The position numbers and the translations under genes were made by a program. This document shows, in pieces, positions 9,916 to 19,224 of a stretch of DNA of 41,488 bases. The notes below the pieces were generated by a model. It worked only from the letters and a program-made list of their open reading frames with translations. It made no database searches and was not told where the DNA came from. The first letter of the stretch is position 1. The number at the start of each line of letters is the position of its first letter. Source of the stretch: Phycisphaerales bacterium (GTDB taxonomy: Bacteria; Planctomycetota; Phycisphaerae; Phycisphaerales; UBA1924); the NCBI GenBank assembly GCA_027083355.1, contig JALWOY010000197.1:1-41488 (forward strand), in the 5' to 3' direction.

Positions 9916-11484
9916 ATGAGCACACAACTCCTCGACCGACTCGGCATCTGGGATGATCCCCGTGTTTCCAAGCCCACCGACGGCGCCCCTTCCGAGGGTG
10001 TCTGCGTCGTCGAGAACCCGGCCACGGGGACACCGATCGCGCAGATCAAACTCGACACTCGGGACGATCTCGAATCGCATCTCGAAGCACTGACCGAGTC
10101 GTTCAAGGCGTGGCGCCGCGTGCCCGCGCCCAAGCGGGGGCAGGTCGTCCGCGCCATCGGCGACGCGCTGCGCGAAAACCGCGAACCGCTCGGCGAACTG
10201 ATCGCCCTGGAGATGGGCAAGATCAAGGCCGAGGGCGTCGGCGAGGTGCAGGAATCCGTGGATATCGCAGACTTCGCCGTCGGCCTGTCGCGGCAGCTGC
10301 ACGGGATCACGATGCCGAGCGAACGGGCCGAGCACATCATGAAAGAGCAATGGCTCCCGCTCGGCCCCATCGGCATCATCACCGCGTTCAACTTCCCCAA
10401 CGCGGTCTGGGCCTGGAACGCGATGATCGCCGCGGTCTGCGGCGACACGATGCTCTGGAAGCCCAGCCTCCTCTCCCCGCTGACCGCGATCGCCACGAAC
10501 CGGCTGGCCGCCGAGGTCGCCGAATCCATGGGCCATCACGACATCTTCCGGCTCGTCATCGGGACGGATGCCGAAGTCGGCGAGCCCATGATCAACGACC
10601 GCCGGCTGCCGCTCATCAGCGCCACCGGGTCGTGCCGGATGGGCCGGCATGTCGGGGCGGCGGTGGCCTCCCGCCTCGGCAAGAGCCTGCTCGAGCTGGG
10701 CGGGAACAACGCCATCATCGTCGAGCCGGACGCGAATATCGACCTCGCCCTCAAGAGCATCGTGTTCGGCGCGATCGGCACCTGCGGGCAGCGGTGCACG
10801 AGCACCCGCCGGGCGATCATCCACGAGTCGATCGCCGACGGGTTCATCGGCAGCCTCGTCAACGCGTACAAGCAGGTGATCGAGGGCGGGCGAATCGGCG
10901 ACCCGCTCGACGAGAAAACACTCGTCGGGCCACTCATCAACGACAACGCCGCCGAAGCTTTCGAGAACGCGGTCGAGTCGGCCGTCGAACAGGGCGGCAA
11001 ACTGCTCGTGGGCGGGAAGCGGCTCGACCCGGCGGCGCTGGCCGGTGGTGCCGACGGCCCGCTGGCCGGGGGCTACTACGTCGAACCCACGATCATCCGC
11101 ATGCCCGACGGCGAACACCTGCCCGTCGCGCTCAACGAAACTTTCGCGCCCATCCTTTATGTCACGACATACAAAACGCTCGAAGAAGCCATCGAGCTGC
11201 ACAACGAGGTCGACCAGGGCCTGTCCAGCGCGATCTTCACCGACAGCGTCTCGGCGATGGGACGCTTCCTCGACCCGAGCGGCGCCGGCAGCGACTGCGG
11301 GCTGGCATACGTCAACCTCGGGACCAGCGGGGCCGAGATCGGCGGGGCGTTCGGCGGCGAAAAGGACACCGGCGGGGGCCGCGAGAGCGGCTCGGACGCA
11401 TGGAAGGCGTACATGAGGCGACAGACCTGCACCCTGCATTTCGGAGACAGCTTTGCTCTGGCACAAGGAATCCGCTTTGAGTGA
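9916..11484 (+). CDS. ALDH7-family aldehyde dehydrogenase, likely 2-aminoadipate-semialdehyde dehydrogenase
   Basis: 522 aa from the ATG at 9916. It resembles antiquitin (ALDH7A1) along its whole length, including EGVGEVQESVDIADFAVGLS, MPSERAEHIMKEQW, IGIITAFNFPNAVWAWN, the active site GTCGQRCTSTRR (nucleophile C294), catalytic E260 in LELGGNNA, GGAFGGEKDTGGGRESGSDA and the end LAQGIRFE. The Arg before the catalytic Cys and the VQE glutamate, which in human ALDH7A1 contact the substrate carboxylate, are both kept. The predicted reaction is NAD-dependent oxidation of 2-aminoadipate semialdehyde to 2-aminoadipate in the cytoplasm. This is the third step of the saccharopine lysine route, and candidate first and second steps lie at 33.2-35.9 kb. 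The last codons overlap the rpiA start. Confidence 0.85.
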   Translation: MSTQLLDRLGIWDDPRVSKPTDGAPSEGVCVVENPATGTPIAQIKLDTRDDLESHLEALTESFKAWRRVPAPKRGQVVRAIGDALRENREPLGELIALEMGKIKAEGVGEVQESVDIADFAVGLSRQLHGITMPSERAEHIMKEQWLPLGPIGIITAFNFPNAVWAWNAMIAAVCGDTMLWKPSLLSPLTAIATNRLAAEVAESMGHHDIFRLVIGTDAEVGEPMINDRRLPLISATGSCRMGRHVGAAVASRLGKSLLELGGNNAIIVEPDANIDLALKSIVFGAIGTCGQRCTSTRRAIIHESIADGFIGSLVNAYKQVIEGGRIGDPLDEKTLVGPLINDNAAEAFENAVESAVEQGGKLLVGGKRLDPAALAGGADGPLAGGYYVEPTIIRMPDGEHLPVALNETFAPILYVTTYKTLEEAIELHNEVDQGLSSAIFTDSVSAMGRFLDPSGAGSDCGLAYVNLGTSGAEIGGAFGGEKDTGGGRESGSDAWKAYMRRQTCTLHFGDSFALAQGIRFE

Positions 11485-12181
11485 GCGAGCGGCGGGCGAC
11501 GCGCTCGCCAGAACCGCGATCGAGGAAATCAGGCCCGGCATGTTCGTCGGGTTCGGGACCGGGCGGACCTCGTCCCGGGTCATCCAGGCTCTCGGGCTGA
11601 AGGTCCGCCAGGAGGATTTTCCCGTCCGGGTCGTCGCCGCCAGCGAGGCGACCGAGGCCCTCTGCCGGGAGGTCGGGCTGACCGTCGAGGATTTCGCCAC
11701 CGTCGAGCAGCTGGATCTGCTCATCGACGGGGCCGACGAGATCACCCGCGACATGAAGATGCTCAAGGGCGGCCGGGGAGCCGTGACCCGCGAGCGGATG
11801 CTCGCCTGGGCCAGCGGACGACGGATCTATATGGTCGTCGAAGAAAAAGTCAGTCCCTACCTCGGCACCAACAGCAGCCTGTCCATCGCCGTCATGCCGT
11901 TCGGGTTGGCCTCGACCCGGGCCTCGATCCGCCGACTCGGGCTCAACGGCGTGCTCCGGCGCGGGCTCGCGGGCGAGCTGTATGTCACGGACAACGCGAA
12001 TCTGATCCTCGACGTTTCGCTCGCCGAGAGCATGGACCTCGACGAGATCTCGGTGGAGCTGCACCGGATCCCGGGCGTCGTCGAACACGGGCTGTTCCTC
12101 GACGAAGCCGACGTCATCCTGGTCGATCACGGCGACGACGAAATCGAAAGAATTTCACGCGAACAGGACCATTCCGCGTGA
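11477..12181 (+). CDS. rpiA: Ribose-5-phosphate isomerase A
   Basis: 234 aa. I chose the TTG at 11477, which overlaps the aldehyde dehydrogenase stop codon by 8 bp and has AAGGA at 11465-11469; a further TTG at 11453 has no such site. Family motifs: VGFGTGRTSS for phosphate binding, AASEAT, LDLLIDGADEI containing the catalytic acid, LKGGRGAVTRERML with the conserved Lys, and a C-terminal DNANLILDV. The enzyme interconverts ribose 5-phosphate and ribulose 5-phosphate in the pentose phosphate pathway. Overlap with the upstream gene suggests translational coupling, although the two reactions are not in one pathway. Confidence 0.93.
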   Translation: MSERAAGDALARTAIEEIRPGMFVGFGTGRTSSRVIQALGLKVRQEDFPVRVVAASEATEALCREVGLTVEDFATVEQLDLLIDGADEITRDMKMLKGGRGAVTRERMLAWASGRRIYMVVEEKVSPYLGTNSSLSIAVMPFGLASTRASIRRLGLNGVLRRGLAGELYVTDNANLILDVSLAESMDLDEISVELHRIPGVVEHGLFLDEADVILVDHGDDEIERISREQDHSA

Positions 12182-12288
12182 GTCGCGTCGCCCGGCTCCG
12201 TTGCCAAATGACCAACATCGGTGCGCACCCGGAACGACAAACCGGGTGACATCGGATCGTCCGAGAAGTGGCAAGCATGGATAGTGCA

Positions 12289-12297
12289 TGCTAAAAT
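12289..12297 (+). promoter_or_regulatory. Extended -10 promoter candidate for the DUF11 lipoprotein gene
   Basis: TGCTAAAAT fits an extended -10 element (TGnTAnaaT). The -35 region is weak. Transcription would start near 12304, giving a leader of about 93 nt before the ATG at 12397, which has AAGGAG at 12383-12388. Confidence 0.4.
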
Positions 12298-12396
12298 AGT
12301 GTCCGACCGGAGCTGGACGCTCCGCGGGAAGACACACATCCGGGGTCGAGAAACCCCAGTCAACAGGATGTCAGAACGACACAAGGAGAAAAAAAG

Positions 12397-14067
12397 ATGA
12401 TCTCGTCCATGAAAGGTGCGAGGATGGCCGCGGCGATCCTTCTCGCGGGGATCGCCGGCGCCATGGGGGCCTGCGAAACAACCTCGTCCGGCGGTTCGAG
12501 CAATCTGCCCACCGGGGCCGGCTCGGGGTCGCCGAGCTTCCTCTACAAGCCCTCGCAGCGGGCGCCCAAGGCCGAGCGCACGCCCGAGCGCAAACCGGCT
12601 GTCAAGATCGCGACCGGCCCGGTTGAGAAGGTGGTCTACAAGAACGATTGCGGCTATGAGCCCAACCCCGGCCCGGGGATGACCGTCGTCGGGCTGCCGT
12701 TCCCGACGGGCGACCGCGCCACCAGCGCCCTGATGCTGCATCAGGTGATGCCCAAGCAGGTCCGCCGGGGCGCCGAGTTCAACTATCAGTACCACGTCAC
12801 GAACATCACGCGGGGCACGCTCCAGAACGTCGCACTGACGCTCGAGAGCCAGAGCAACCTCGACGTGATCAGCGCCAACCCGGCCCCGATGACCGGCCAG
12901 GGCGGGACCGTCTGGTCCATCGGCGAACTCGGCCCGTGCGAGACCCGCGTGATCGACGTCACCGCCGTGGCCGATTCGGTCGGCAGCGCCGGCGACTGCG
13001 TCAGCGTGTCGTACAACAACTCGCTGTGCGCCGTGCTGAACGTCGTCGACCCCGAGCTGACGATCGAGAAGCAGGTCACGCCGAAGGTGCTCAAGTGCGA
13101 CCCGATCACGATCACCTACAACGTGTGCAACCCGGGCACGGGCGTCGCCTCCGGCGTCGTCGTGCGTGACACCCTGCCCGCGGGCCTGACCGTCAACGGC
13201 AGCCGCAACGTCGAGCTGCCCGTCGGCGACCTCGCCGCGGGCGAATGCCGCGACGTCAGCGTCGTCGCGATGGCCTCCGGGACCGGCGAGTATTGCAGCC
13301 CCGCCAGCGCCGCCTCGGCCGGCGGGCTGACCGCCGAATCCGGCACACCCTGCACCGTCGTCGTGGCGCCGGACCTCGAAATCGCGTGCAACGCCCGCGA
13401 CAAGCAGTACATCAACCGCAACGCGCAGTATGACTTCACCGTGTCGAACGCGGGCGACGGCGTCGCCGCCAACACGGTCGTCAGCCTCAACCTCCCGGCC
13501 GGCGCCGAGGTGGTCAGCGCATCCGCCGGTGGTGTCCCGAGCCAGGGCGGCATGGCCTTCCAGCTCGGCGACCTCGCCCCGGGCGCCAGCCGTGACGTCT
13601 CCGTCACGCTCAAGTCCCGCGTCGCCGGCACCATCGGCGTCTCGGCCACCGCCACCGGGGCCTGCGCCGATCCGGTCAGCACCCAGTGCGAGACGCTCTA
13701 CCGCGGCATCCCGGCCATCCTCCTCGAGGTCGTCGACCTCGTCGACCCGGTCGAGGTCGGCCAGCAGACCACCTACCGCATCACCGTCACCAACCAGGGC
13801 TCGGCCGCCGACACCAACATCAGGGTCACCTGCATCCTGCCCGACGAGGAGCAGTTCGTCAGCGCCTCGGGTGCCACGAGCGAACGCGTCAACGGCCAGG
13901 AGATCACCTTCAGCCCCGTCGCCTCGCTCGCCCCGGGCGCGCAGGCCTCGTGGGATCTGGTCGTCAAGGCCACCGGCGAGAACGACGTCCGCTTCGCCGT
14001 CGAGATGACCAGCGATTCGTTCTCGCGGCCGATCCGCGAGACCGAGTCGACGAACCTCTACGAGTAA
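12397..14067 (+). CDS. DUF11-repeat lipoprotein
   Basis: 556 aa. The N-terminus is a lipoprotein-like signal (hydrophobic AAAILLAGIAGAMGAC, modified Cys at 26). A Ser/Gly/Pro-rich linker follows to about residue 110. Then come about four Ig-like DUF11 repeats, recognisable by turns such as YNVCNPGTGVASGVVVRDTL, YDFTVSNAGDGVAANTVVSL and YRITVTNQGSAADTNIRVTC, each ending with an L-APG-A/S-R-x-V strand. Paired cysteines recur between strands and may form disulfides. Proteins like this are usually cell-envelope structural or adhesive components; no enzymatic residues are seen. It has its own promoter candidate and a strong terminator, so it is probably transcribed alone. Confidence 0.82.
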   Translation: MISSMKGARMAAAILLAGIAGAMGACETTSSGGSSNLPTGAGSGSPSFLYKPSQRAPKAERTPERKPAVKIATGPVEKVVYKNDCGYEPNPGPGMTVVGLPFPTGDRATSALMLHQVMPKQVRRGAEFNYQYHVTNITRGTLQNVALTLESQSNLDVISANPAPMTGQGGTVWSIGELGPCETRVIDVTAVADSVGSAGDCVSVSYNNSLCAVLNVVDPELTIEKQVTPKVLKCDPITITYNVCNPGTGVASGVVVRDTLPAGLTVNGSRNVELPVGDLAAGECRDVSVVAMASGTGEYCSPASAASAGGLTAESGTPCTVVVAPDLEIACNARDKQYINRNAQYDFTVSNAGDGVAANTVVSLNLPAGAEVVSASAGGVPSQGGMAFQLGDLAPGASRDVSVTLKSRVAGTIGVSATATGACADPVSTQCETLYRGIPAILLEVVDLVDPVEVGQQTTYRITVTNQGSAADTNIRVTCILPDEEQFVSASGATSERVNGQEITFSPVASLAPGAQASWDLVVKATGENDVRFAVEMTSDSFSRPIRETESTNLYE

Positions 14068-14094
14068 CCCGCAGAGGCGTCATCTGATTCTTCG

Positions 14095-14129
14095 AACCGG
14101 TCGGCGGGGAACCGCCGGCCGGTTTTTTT
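14095..14129 (+). terminator. Rho-independent terminator of the DUF11 gene
   Basis: The arms AACCGG-T-CGGCGG and CCGCCG-G-CCGGTT close on a GGAA tetraloop, giving 13 pairs including one T-G wobble, followed by seven T. It lies 27 bp after the stop codon. Confidence 0.93.
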
Positions 14130-14180
14130 CCTGCGATCGCGGACCTGTGCCTGTAATCAAACTTGCATCGATTTCTTCCA

Positions 14181-14214
14181 GACGCCGACGCTGAGCACGT
14201 CAAGCGCCGGATCG
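14181..14214. repeat. Interspersed palindromic repeat, copy B
   Basis: 30 of 34 bases match copy A at 2468-2501. The stem CCGACGCT/AGCGCCGG has one mismatch. A further 7-bp inverted repeat (CGGATCG...CGATCCG) extends to about 14244. The surrounding gap 14068-14474 otherwise holds the DUF11 terminator and, presumably, the promoter of the sugar porter. Confidence 0.55.
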
Positions 14215-14474
14215 TGTTGCGGGATTCTGGACGCACTCGATCCGACACTTCATCCGGGCGCAAAGCCTCGGTGTCGGTGTCCAACACCACACCCCGACCG
14301 CATGAAACAGATGGGTGCGGGAGACCGACCACGCATTCTGTGCGCCACAACAAGCCGTGCCGAAGCGGCGTGTTCGAGATTCACCCATGCGACAAGGCGG
14401 GTGATTTGATATCATGGCCGACCTTCTGCACGCACCCACGCCCGCCGCCTCGGCGGCGCAATCTGGAGCAGTCC

Positions 14475-15932
14475 GTGAGCAACGAATCATCAGGCGCACA
14501 CCTCGGCTTCACTCTCGGGATCGTCACCGTCGCGGCGCTCGGCGGCTTCCTCTTCGGGTTCGACACCGCCGTGATCAACGGCGCCGTCCCCGTGCTCAAC
14601 GAGATGTTCATGGACCCGGACTCCGGCTTCGCCGCCGGGCTCACGATCAGCGAGACCTCTCGTGATCTGTGGGTGGGTCAATCCGTTGCCCTCGCCCTCA
14701 TCGGCGCCGCCATCGGCGCCTTCCTCGCCGGCCCCGTCACCAACCACATCGGCCGGAAAAAGTCGATGGTCATCGCCGCGGTGATGTTCTTCGCGTCGGC
14801 CGTCGGGTCCGGCCTCCCCTTCACGATCTTCGATTTCACCTTCTGGCGTTTCCTGGGCGGCATGGCGTTCGGCGCCGCCAGCGTCATCGCCCCGGCCTAC
14901 ATCGCCGAGGTTTCGCCCGCGAAATACCGGGGCCGGCTCGCGTCCATGCAGCAGCTCGCCATCGTCATCGGGATCTTCGTCGCCCTGATGAGCAACCTGC
15001 TCATCGCGAAAAACGCGGGCGGGGCCTCCGAGCCCTGGCTCGGCGGGTTCGCGGCATGGAAGTGGATGTTCTGGATCGAGGCCTTCCCCGCCGCCCTCTA
15101 CGGCATCCTCGCGCTAATGATCCCCGAATCGCCCCGCTACCTCGTGATCCAGGACCGCGACGCCGACGCCAGACGCGTGCTCGACAAGGTCCTCGGTTCG
15201 GACGCCGCCGATACCAAGATCAAGGAGATCCACGAGAGCCTCTCCAGCGAGCACAAGCCGAAACTCGCTGACATCCTCGGCCCGGCCGTCTTCAAGAAAA
15301 TCGTCTGGCTCGGCATCGGTCTGTCCGTCTTCCAGCAGTTCGTCGGCATCAATGTCGTCTTCTACTACTCCAACCTGCTCTGGCAGGCCGTCGGGCTGAC
15401 CGAGGAGGACGCGTTCATCAACACCGCCATCGGCGGCGCCACGAACGTCCTCACCACCTTCATCGCCATCGCGCTCGTCGACAAAATCGGCCGCAAGCCC
15501 CTGCTCATCTTCGGATCGCTCGGCATGATGATCTCGCTCGGCATCATGGCTTATGTCTTCCAGACATCCGTCGATCCCAACGGCGTGCTCGATCTCACCG
15601 GCGACAACGCGGTCAAGGGCAAGATCGCCCTCGTCGCCCTCAACCTGTTCATCGTTTCCTTCGGCGCCTCGTGGGGACCCATCGTCTGGGTCATGCTCGG
15701 CGAGATGTTCTCCAACCAGATCCGCGGCGCGGGGCTGGCCGTGGCGGCGTCGGCCCAATGGGGCGCCAACTACCTCATCAGCGCCACCTTCCCGCTCATG
15801 CTCGGCATCAGCCTCGGCTTCGCCTACGGCTTCTACGCCGTCAGCGCCCTGCTCAGCATGCTGTTCGTCATCTTCCTTATCCCCGAGACCAAGGGCAAGG
15901 AACTCGAAGCCATGGGCGAACTCGAAAACTGA
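14475..15932 (+). CDS. Sugar porter (MFS, XylE/GLUT type)
   Basis: 485 aa from a GTG at 14475 with TGGAG 7 bp upstream; the frame is open further 5' but that part shows no homology. About twelve membrane helices are seen, starting FTLGIVTVAALGGFLFGFDT. Sugar-porter signatures are present: GFDTAVINGAV, NHIGRKKS in the loop after helix 2, PESPRYLV before the central loop, QQFVGINVVFYYSNLLW in helix 7, VDKIGRKPLL, and the C-terminal PETKGKELE. It is an inner-membrane, probably proton-coupled, importer of a hexose or pentose; the exact sugar cannot be read from sequence. No sugar kinase or isomerase is adjacent. A 215-bp stretch without recognisable features separates it from convergent korB. Confidence 0.92.
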   Translation: MSNESSGAHLGFTLGIVTVAALGGFLFGFDTAVINGAVPVLNEMFMDPDSGFAAGLTISETSRDLWVGQSVALALIGAAIGAFLAGPVTNHIGRKKSMVIAAVMFFASAVGSGLPFTIFDFTFWRFLGGMAFGAASVIAPAYIAEVSPAKYRGRLASMQQLAIVIGIFVALMSNLLIAKNAGGASEPWLGGFAAWKWMFWIEAFPAALYGILALMIPESPRYLVIQDRDADARRVLDKVLGSDAADTKIKEIHESLSSEHKPKLADILGPAVFKKIVWLGIGLSVFQQFVGINVVFYYSNLLWQAVGLTEEDAFINTAIGGATNVLTTFIAIALVDKIGRKPLLIFGSLGMMISLGIMAYVFQTSVDPNGVLDLTGDNAVKGKIALVALNLFIVSFGASWGPIVWVMLGEMFSNQIRGAGLAVAASAQWGANYLISATFPLMLGISLGFAYGFYAVSALLSMLFVIFLIPETKGKELEAMGELEN

Positions 15933-16147
15933 ACACCGGGGCAGATCTCAAGAGAACGCCGCGTGCATCGACCCGATCCGGGTGCGGGCTCTTCATCCCG
16001 TGGGAACGTTTACGCCGGTCGCAACAGTCGCAACGAGCCGCGATCATCGGGGAGCGATCTTTTCACGAACAACCGCAGAGGAAACACCCGGGTCCCCCCC
16101 GAGCCTCATCCCCAACCGCACGAGAGGCTACCGGAAGCCGATCTCGA

Positions 16148-17182
16148 TCACCCCTCGACACGCCACGTCTTCTCGCCGAGAAGCAGGTCTTCGAGCGTCT
16201 TACCCTCGTTGATCCGCTCGGCCTGATCGATCTGCTCGGCGAACAGCTCGTCGTACGACGGCACGTCGGGGTTGGCGTAGATCACGCCCATCGGCTCGGG
16301 GAACTCGGGGTAGGTCATCTCGGCGAGCATGTGCGCCAACAGCGGGTTCGTCTCGTCGTGCACCAGCAACTCGTCCTCGGTGACGCCGCCGCCCAGCTCC
16401 ACAACCTCGATCCGCTCGCACTTGCGGCGGAGGCCCTTGTCCATGTTCTTGCCGAAGATCATGGGCTCGCCGTGGCGGAGCATCACGGTGTTCTCCGGCT
16501 TGGTGTCCTTCTGAGAGGCGTAGAAATAGGTCCCGTGGTTGAAAATGTTGCAGTCCTGGTAGACCTCGATGAACGCGCAGCCCTCGAACTTCAGCCCGCG
16601 GGTGTAGACCTCGTCGAAAAGTTTCAGATCGACGTCCAGCGTGCGCGCGATGAACTTGCACCCCGCGCCCAGCGCGAGCCCCAGCGGGTTGATCGGGAAA
16701 TCGAGCGAACCCAGCGGCGTGGACTTCGTCTTCTTCCCCGGCTCGCTCGTCGGTGAATACTGCCCCTTCGTCAGCCCGTAGATACGGTTGTTCAGCAGGA
16801 GAATCGTGATGTCCATGTTCCTGCGGATGGCGTGCATCGTGTGGTTGCCCCCGATCGAGAGCAGGTCGCCGTCGCCCGAGACCACGCAGACAGTCAGGTC
16901 CGGGTTGGCCAGCTTCACACCCGTCGCCACCGCGGGCGCACGCCCGTGGATGGTGTGCATCCCGTAGGTGTTCATGTAATAGGGGAACCTCGCGGCGCAC
17001 CCGATGCCGGAGATGAACACGAAGTCTTCCTTGCGCCGACCCAGCTTCGCGGCGGCCTTCTGGACACCCTTGAGCACCGCGTAATCGCCGCAGCCAGGGC
17101 ACCAACGCACCTCCTGATCGGACGCGAAATCCTTCGGCTTGTAGGTCGGCAGCGGAACGTCGTTGGTCTGTGTCGCGGTCAT
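16148..17182 (-). CDS. korB: 2-oxoacid:ferredoxin oxidoreductase, beta (TPP) subunit
   Basis: 344 aa. The beta-subunit start WCPGCGDYAVLKGV contributes two cluster cysteines (C28, C31). The thiamine diphosphate site is GDGDLLSIGGNH followed by LLLNNRIYGLTKGQYSPTS. The chain is longer at the C-terminus than many beta subunits. With KorA it oxidatively decarboxylates a 2-oxoacid, most likely 2-oxoglutarate, to the acyl-CoA and reduces ferredoxin; 2-oxoglutarate rather than pyruvate is inferred from the two-subunit form. The ATG lies 7 bp past the korA stop codon, so the pair is one operon. Confidence 0.92.
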   Translation of the reverse strand: MTATQTNDVPLPTYKPKDFASDQEVRWCPGCGDYAVLKGVQKAAAKLGRRKEDFVFISGIGCAARFPYYMNTYGMHTIHGRAPAVATGVKLANPDLTVCVVSGDGDLLSIGGNHTMHAIRRNMDITILLLNNRIYGLTKGQYSPTSEPGKKTKSTPLGSLDFPINPLGLALGAGCKFIARTLDVDLKLFDEVYTRGLKFEGCAFIEVYQDCNIFNHGTYFYASQKDTKPENTVMLRHGEPMIFGKNMDKGLRRKCERIEVVELGGGVTEDELLVHDETNPLLAHMLAEMTYPEFPEPMGVIYANPDVPSYDELFAEQIDQAERINEGKTLEDLLLGEKTWRVEG

Positions 17183-17189
17183 CTCGGGC

Positions 17190-19076
17190 TCACTCCTTGC
17201 TTTCGATGATGTCCAGCACGCTGCGGACGAGGTCGTCGACCTTGAAGGCGCGGCCCCTGATGTGATTGATGCCCTTCGCGTCGACGAGGTAACGCGCCCG
17301 GATCAGGGTGAGCAACTGCCCCATGTTGATCTCCGGGATGATCACACGGTCGAAACGCGCGAGGATGTCGCCCAGATCGGGCGGCAGCGGCGCGATGTGC
17401 CGGATGTGTGCGCTGCTCACGTCCTTGCCCATCCCACGGAGCCGATCCGTCGCCGTCGCGATCGCGCCGTACGTGCTCCCCCAACCGAGCAGCAGCGTCT
17501 CGCCTGATTCGGAACCACGGATCGGGGTCGGGCCGATGTCGGCGGCGGCACGCTGCACCTTCTCCGCACGGATCTTCACCATCTTCTCGTGGTTCATCGG
17601 GTCGTACGAGACGTTCCCCGTCAGGTCCTGTTTTTCGAGACTCCCGATGCGGTGCTCCAGCCCCGGCGTCCCGGGTAGCGCCCAAGGACGGGCCAGAGTC
17701 TCCGGGTCACGCTTGTAGCCCATGAACACTTCGCCGTTATCGCCCGGCTTCGCGAACGACACCTCGATCGGCTCGATCTCAGACAGATCCGGGATCTTCC
17801 ACGGCTCGGCCCCGTTGGCGATATACCCGTCGGAGAGCACCACCGCCGGGCACATGTGCTTGATCGAGAGCCTCGCGGCCTCGAGGGTCGTGTCGAAACA
17901 GTCCGCGGGGCTGCGGGCGGCCAGAACGAGGCACGGGCTCTCCCCGGGCCGGCCCCAGAGCGCCTGGAACAGATCCGCCTGCTCCGTTTTCGTCGGCATG
18001 CCCGTGGAAGGCCCGGCCCGCTGCACGTCGATCACGATCAACGGCAACTCATAGATGATCGCCATGCCCAACGCCTCGGTCTTCAGAGCGAGCCCCGGAC
18101 CGGACGTGCCCGTCACGCCGATCTGCCCCGCGAACGACGCCCCCACCGCGGCGCAGATCGCGGCGATCTCGTCCTCGGCCTGGAACGTGCGAACGCCGAG
18201 ATGCTTCAGGCCCGAGAGATCGTGCAGGATGTCCGAAGCGGGCGTGATCGGGTAACTCGCGTACAACAGGTTCACCCCGGACTTGTTGGCAACCGTCGCC
18301 AACGCCTTGACCACCGCCTGATTCCCGCTGATCTGGCGGTACACCCCCGGCTCCAGCTTCGCCGGCGAAACGTGATACCGCGCGGGGAACAACTCGGCGT
18401 TCTCGCCGAAGTAGTAACCCGCCTTGAGCGCCTTGACGTTCGCCTCGGCCACCTCGGGGCGGTTCTTGATTCTGCCGTAGTACTCGTTGATGTGGTCGAT
18501 CGTCGGGCCGAGATCGCGATCGAAAAGCCAATAGGCGATCCCGAGCGCGAACATGTTCCGGCATCGGTCGATCTCTTTGACGGTCATATCGGCGCCCTCG
18601 AGCGCCTCACGTGTCAGCCGGCTCATCGGCACGCCGACGATCTGGTATTGAGACGCGAGCTTCGCGTCTTCGAGCGGGTTGTACCCCTCCGGATAGCCGC
18701 ACTTGCGGAGGTTCACTTCGGTGAACTCGTCGGCGTTGGCGATGACGATGCCGCCGGCGACGACATCGTCGATATTCACCTTCAACCCCGCGGGGTTCAT
18801 CGCGATCAACGCGTTGACCATATCGCCGGGCGTGTTGATGTCCGTCGACGAGAACTGGAGCTGGAACCCCGAAACGCCGAACGTCGTGCCGCGCGGCGCC
18901 CGGATCTCCGCCGGGAAATCGGGGAACGTGGCGATGTCGTTGCCGAGGATCGCGCTGGTCGCGGCGAACTGACCGCCGGCGAGCTGCATCCCGTCGCCGG
19001 AATCGCCGCAGAATCGGATGACCACCGAATCGATCTCGGTCGGTTCGGGCTGATGGGTCTCGTGCGTTGTGGTCAT
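17190..19076 (-). CDS. korA: 2-oxoacid:ferredoxin oxidoreductase, fused gamma-alpha subunit
   Basis: 628 aa. Residues 1-200 are the gamma domain, starting VVIRFCGDSGDGMQLAGGQF. The alpha domain follows with YASYPITPASDILHDL, the conserved glutamate in TFQAEDEIAA, and GVTGTSGPGLALKTEALG. A C-terminal transketolase-like domain ends near LARFDRVIIPEINMGQL. This gamma-alpha fusion is the usual KorA form in many bacteria and archaea. The enzyme acts in the cytoplasm and could run oxidatively in the TCA cycle or reductively in carbon fixation; only the oxidative role is assumed here. The start is ATG at 19076. The KamA-like gene lies 148 bp upstream on the same strand. Confidence 0.92.
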   Translation of the reverse strand: MTTTHETHQPEPTEIDSVVIRFCGDSGDGMQLAGGQFAATSAILGNDIATFPDFPAEIRAPRGTTFGVSGFQLQFSSTDINTPGDMVNALIAMNPAGLKVNIDDVVAGGIVIANADEFTEVNLRKCGYPEGYNPLEDAKLASQYQIVGVPMSRLTREALEGADMTVKEIDRCRNMFALGIAYWLFDRDLGPTIDHINEYYGRIKNRPEVAEANVKALKAGYYFGENAELFPARYHVSPAKLEPGVYRQISGNQAVVKALATVANKSGVNLLYASYPITPASDILHDLSGLKHLGVRTFQAEDEIAAICAAVGASFAGQIGVTGTSGPGLALKTEALGMAIIYELPLIVIDVQRAGPSTGMPTKTEQADLFQALWGRPGESPCLVLAARSPADCFDTTLEAARLSIKHMCPAVVLSDGYIANGAEPWKIPDLSEIEPIEVSFAKPGDNGEVFMGYKRDPETLARPWALPGTPGLEHRIGSLEKQDLTGNVSYDPMNHEKMVKIRAEKVQRAAADIGPTPIRGSESGETLLLGWGSTYGAIATATDRLRGMGKDVSSAHIRHIAPLPPDLGDILARFDRVIIPEINMGQLLTLIRARYLVDAKGINHIRGRAFKVDDLVRSVLDIIESKE

Positions 19077-19121
19077 GATGACCTCCGAAGAAACGTCGTA
19101 TCGGGCCGATCATCGATCATA

Positions 19122-19137
19122 TGACCCCTGAGGGTCA
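19122..19137. promoter_or_regulatory. Perfect inverted repeat upstream of korA
   Basis: TGACCC-CTGA-GGGTCA lies 45 bp upstream of the korA start codon, between the KamA-like gene and korA. No T-run follows on the minus strand, so an operator is more likely than a terminator. No known regulator site is recognised. Confidence 0.35.
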
Positions 19138-19224
19138 AAATGAACAAAGGACCCCCGGAAGACGGTGCAAACACTCCCCCGGCGCCCCCCGAAGTTGTCC
19201 TCGATGGTTCAACCCCGCGCCCGC

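Noticed and set aside
9904-11766. A 620-codon minus-strand frame across the aldehyde dehydrogenase and rpiA
   Set aside because: Antisense to two well-supported genes, with no motif of its own.
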